From positions 1-6,222 of the forward strand of contig DATGYC010000375.1 in NCBI GenBank assembly GCA_035298385.1: DNA of 6,222 nucleotides, in the 5' to 3' direction. Position numbers and translations under genes: made by a program. Of this stretch, positions 5,423 to 6,222 are shown piece after piece (positions within the stretch are counted from its first letter, which is position 1; each line of letters starts with the position of its first letter). The DNA comes from DATGYC01 sp035298385. GTDB taxonomy: Bacteria > Bacillota > Sulfobacillia > Symbiobacteriales > Symbiobacteriaceae. The notes under the pieces are model-generated. The model was not told the origin of the DNA. It was given only the letters and a program-made list of their open reading frames with translations, and did not search any database.

Positions 5423-6222
5423 ATGAATGGGAAGCACTTGGTAGCGGCCGCGACCGACCGCCGGACCCTTCCCTGGCTCCTCCTCGGAGCGATCCCGGCA
5501 GCGATCGCCCTCTCCCCGGTCGCGCCCATTCTTGGACTGGGGGTGCCCTTCGCCATCGCTGGGCTGGCGCTCCTGCCCGGACTGGGCGCCCATGCGCTCG
5601 CCACGAAGCGCCTCCTCGGCACCACTGAGTTCCAACACGAGATGGAGCGCTATGAGATGGGCGCCGAGCTCTTCGCTCACCTGGGCCGCATTGAGCGGCT
5701 CGCCCAGACGATGGACCCCCGCCTGAAGTCGATCCTGCCCTTCGGCGAGAAGCGGTCCCTCTGGGTGCGCAAGGAGCAGATGAAGGAGCGGGCGCGGGCG
5801 GTCTATCGGGAGTGGAAGGGGCGCCCGGCGCAGTACTTCGAGCACTTCCGGAATACGCAGCTAGCCTTGCAACTGGCGGAGATGCACCTGCGGCTGCTGA
5901 GCAACTACCAGGCGATCTGGATCGGTAACGCCCCGCTCGATCTGGGCCGCTTCCTCAAGGACGTCCTGCGGGAGGTCCCCCGGGTAGCCGGTCCGGGCGC
6001 AACTCAGCCGATTCGGATGGTCGGCTCCTTCCTCGGCCTTGATCTCGGGCCGGAGCGCCCGGATCGGGAGAAGGAGGCCTACCTGGAGACCCTCTCCGAT
6101 ATCGAAGCGGAGGTGGACCGTCTCCACAGGCGCTTCTTCCACTTGGAGCGGGCGCCTGAGGGTGAGCGGGTCAGGGAGCTCCTTGTCGAGGCGCATGCCT
6201 GGGAGGATGCCTTGCAAGAGGT
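5423..6222 (+). CDS. Two-pass membrane protein with helical soluble domain, 3' end outside window
   Basis: I translated this by hand; 266 codons are visible and the frame is open to the right edge. A short basic N-terminus (MNGKHLVAAATDRR) precedes two hydrophobic stretches, about 16-33 and 35-57, forming a helical hairpin with Pro/Gly at the turn. The rest (about 60-266) is soluble, charged and mostly helical, rich in Glu, Arg, Leu and Ala, with possible coiled coil near 65-95 and 215-245. Both ends are predicted cytoplasmic from the positive residues before the first and after the second segment (TKR). I do not recognise the family and see no catalytic motif. It follows pspA closely and is probably cotranscribed with it, so a likely role is a membrane anchor, sensor or recruiter for PspA, comparable in position and layout to the two-segment membrane partners of mycobacterial PspA. 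That comparison rests on architecture, not on sequence similarity I can show. Confidence 0.8.
   Translation, partial: MNGKHLVAAATDRRTLPWLLLGAIPAAIALSPVAPILGLGVPFAIAGLALLPGLGAHALATKRLLGTTEFQHEMERYEMGAELFAHLGRIERLAQTMDPRLKSILPFGEKRSLWVRKEQMKERARAVYREWKGRPAQYFEHFRNTQLALQLAEMHLRLLSNYQAIWIGNAPLDLGRFLKDVLREVPRVAGPGATQPIRMVGSFLGLDLGPERPDREKEAYLETLSDIEAEVDRLHRRFFHLERAPEGERVRELLVEAHAWEDALQE

Noticed and set aside
5260..6217. Minus-strand open frames opposite the end of pspA and the membrane protein gene
   Set aside because: They are shadows of the plus-strand genes, which have good ribosome sites and recognisable structure.
1..6222. CRISPR arrays, tRNA or rRNA genes, insertion sequences, attachment sites
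   Set aside because: I saw no spaced long direct repeats, no cloverleaf or rRNA-like sequence, no transposase and no terminal inverted repeats with target duplications.

Overview
The window is GC-rich bacterial DNA (by eye about 60% G+C or more) with five protein genes in two blocks facing away from each other. The two left-hand genes are on the minus strand and the three right-hand genes are on the plus strand. High GC with AT-rich promoter islands, a TTG start, purine-rich Shine-Dalgarno sites and this mix of families would fit a Chloroflexota- or Actinomycetota-like bacterium. That is a weak guess, because no rRNA, tRNA or phylogenetic marker gene is present.

Left block (minus strand). 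A partial gene for an exported cysteine peptidase occupies 1-950 and runs off the left edge. It encodes a signal peptide, a propeptide-like segment of the kind seen in C10/streptopain-type proteases, and a C39/papain-like Cys-Gly-Pro active-site motif. It has its own AT-rich -10 element and a Shine-Dalgarno site. Upstream of it, behind a terminator-like hairpin at 1079-1116, is a complete 460-residue FAD-dependent monooxygenase/epoxidase-like enzyme at 1122-2504. The two genes look like separate transcription units.

Right block (plus strand). A 556-residue classic AAA ATPase (2703-4373) has a degenerate N-terminal half and an intact C-terminal ATPase with a tyrosine pore loop. After a structured 277-bp spacer come a PspA/IM30 (bacterial ESCRT-III superfamily) gene at 4651-5385 and, 37 bp later, a partial gene for a protein with two membrane segments and a long soluble helical domain (5423 to the right edge). 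The arrangement suggests an envelope-stress or membrane-remodelling module: PspA as the membrane-coating polymer, the AAA protein as a possible remodeller or regulator, and the two-pass protein as a possible membrane anchor or sensor. The functional link is inference from gene order and families.

The spacer before pspA (4374-4650) is the most unusual non-coding DNA here. It holds three TTAGGT repeats about 18-19 bp apart, a 25-bp imperfect inverted repeat with a 60-nt loop, a canonical G-quadruplex motif inside one arm, a competing 7-bp helix, a possible 18-codon leader ORF, and C-runs directly before the pspA ribosome-binding site. Its length and structure suggest regulated expression of pspA and the gene after it.
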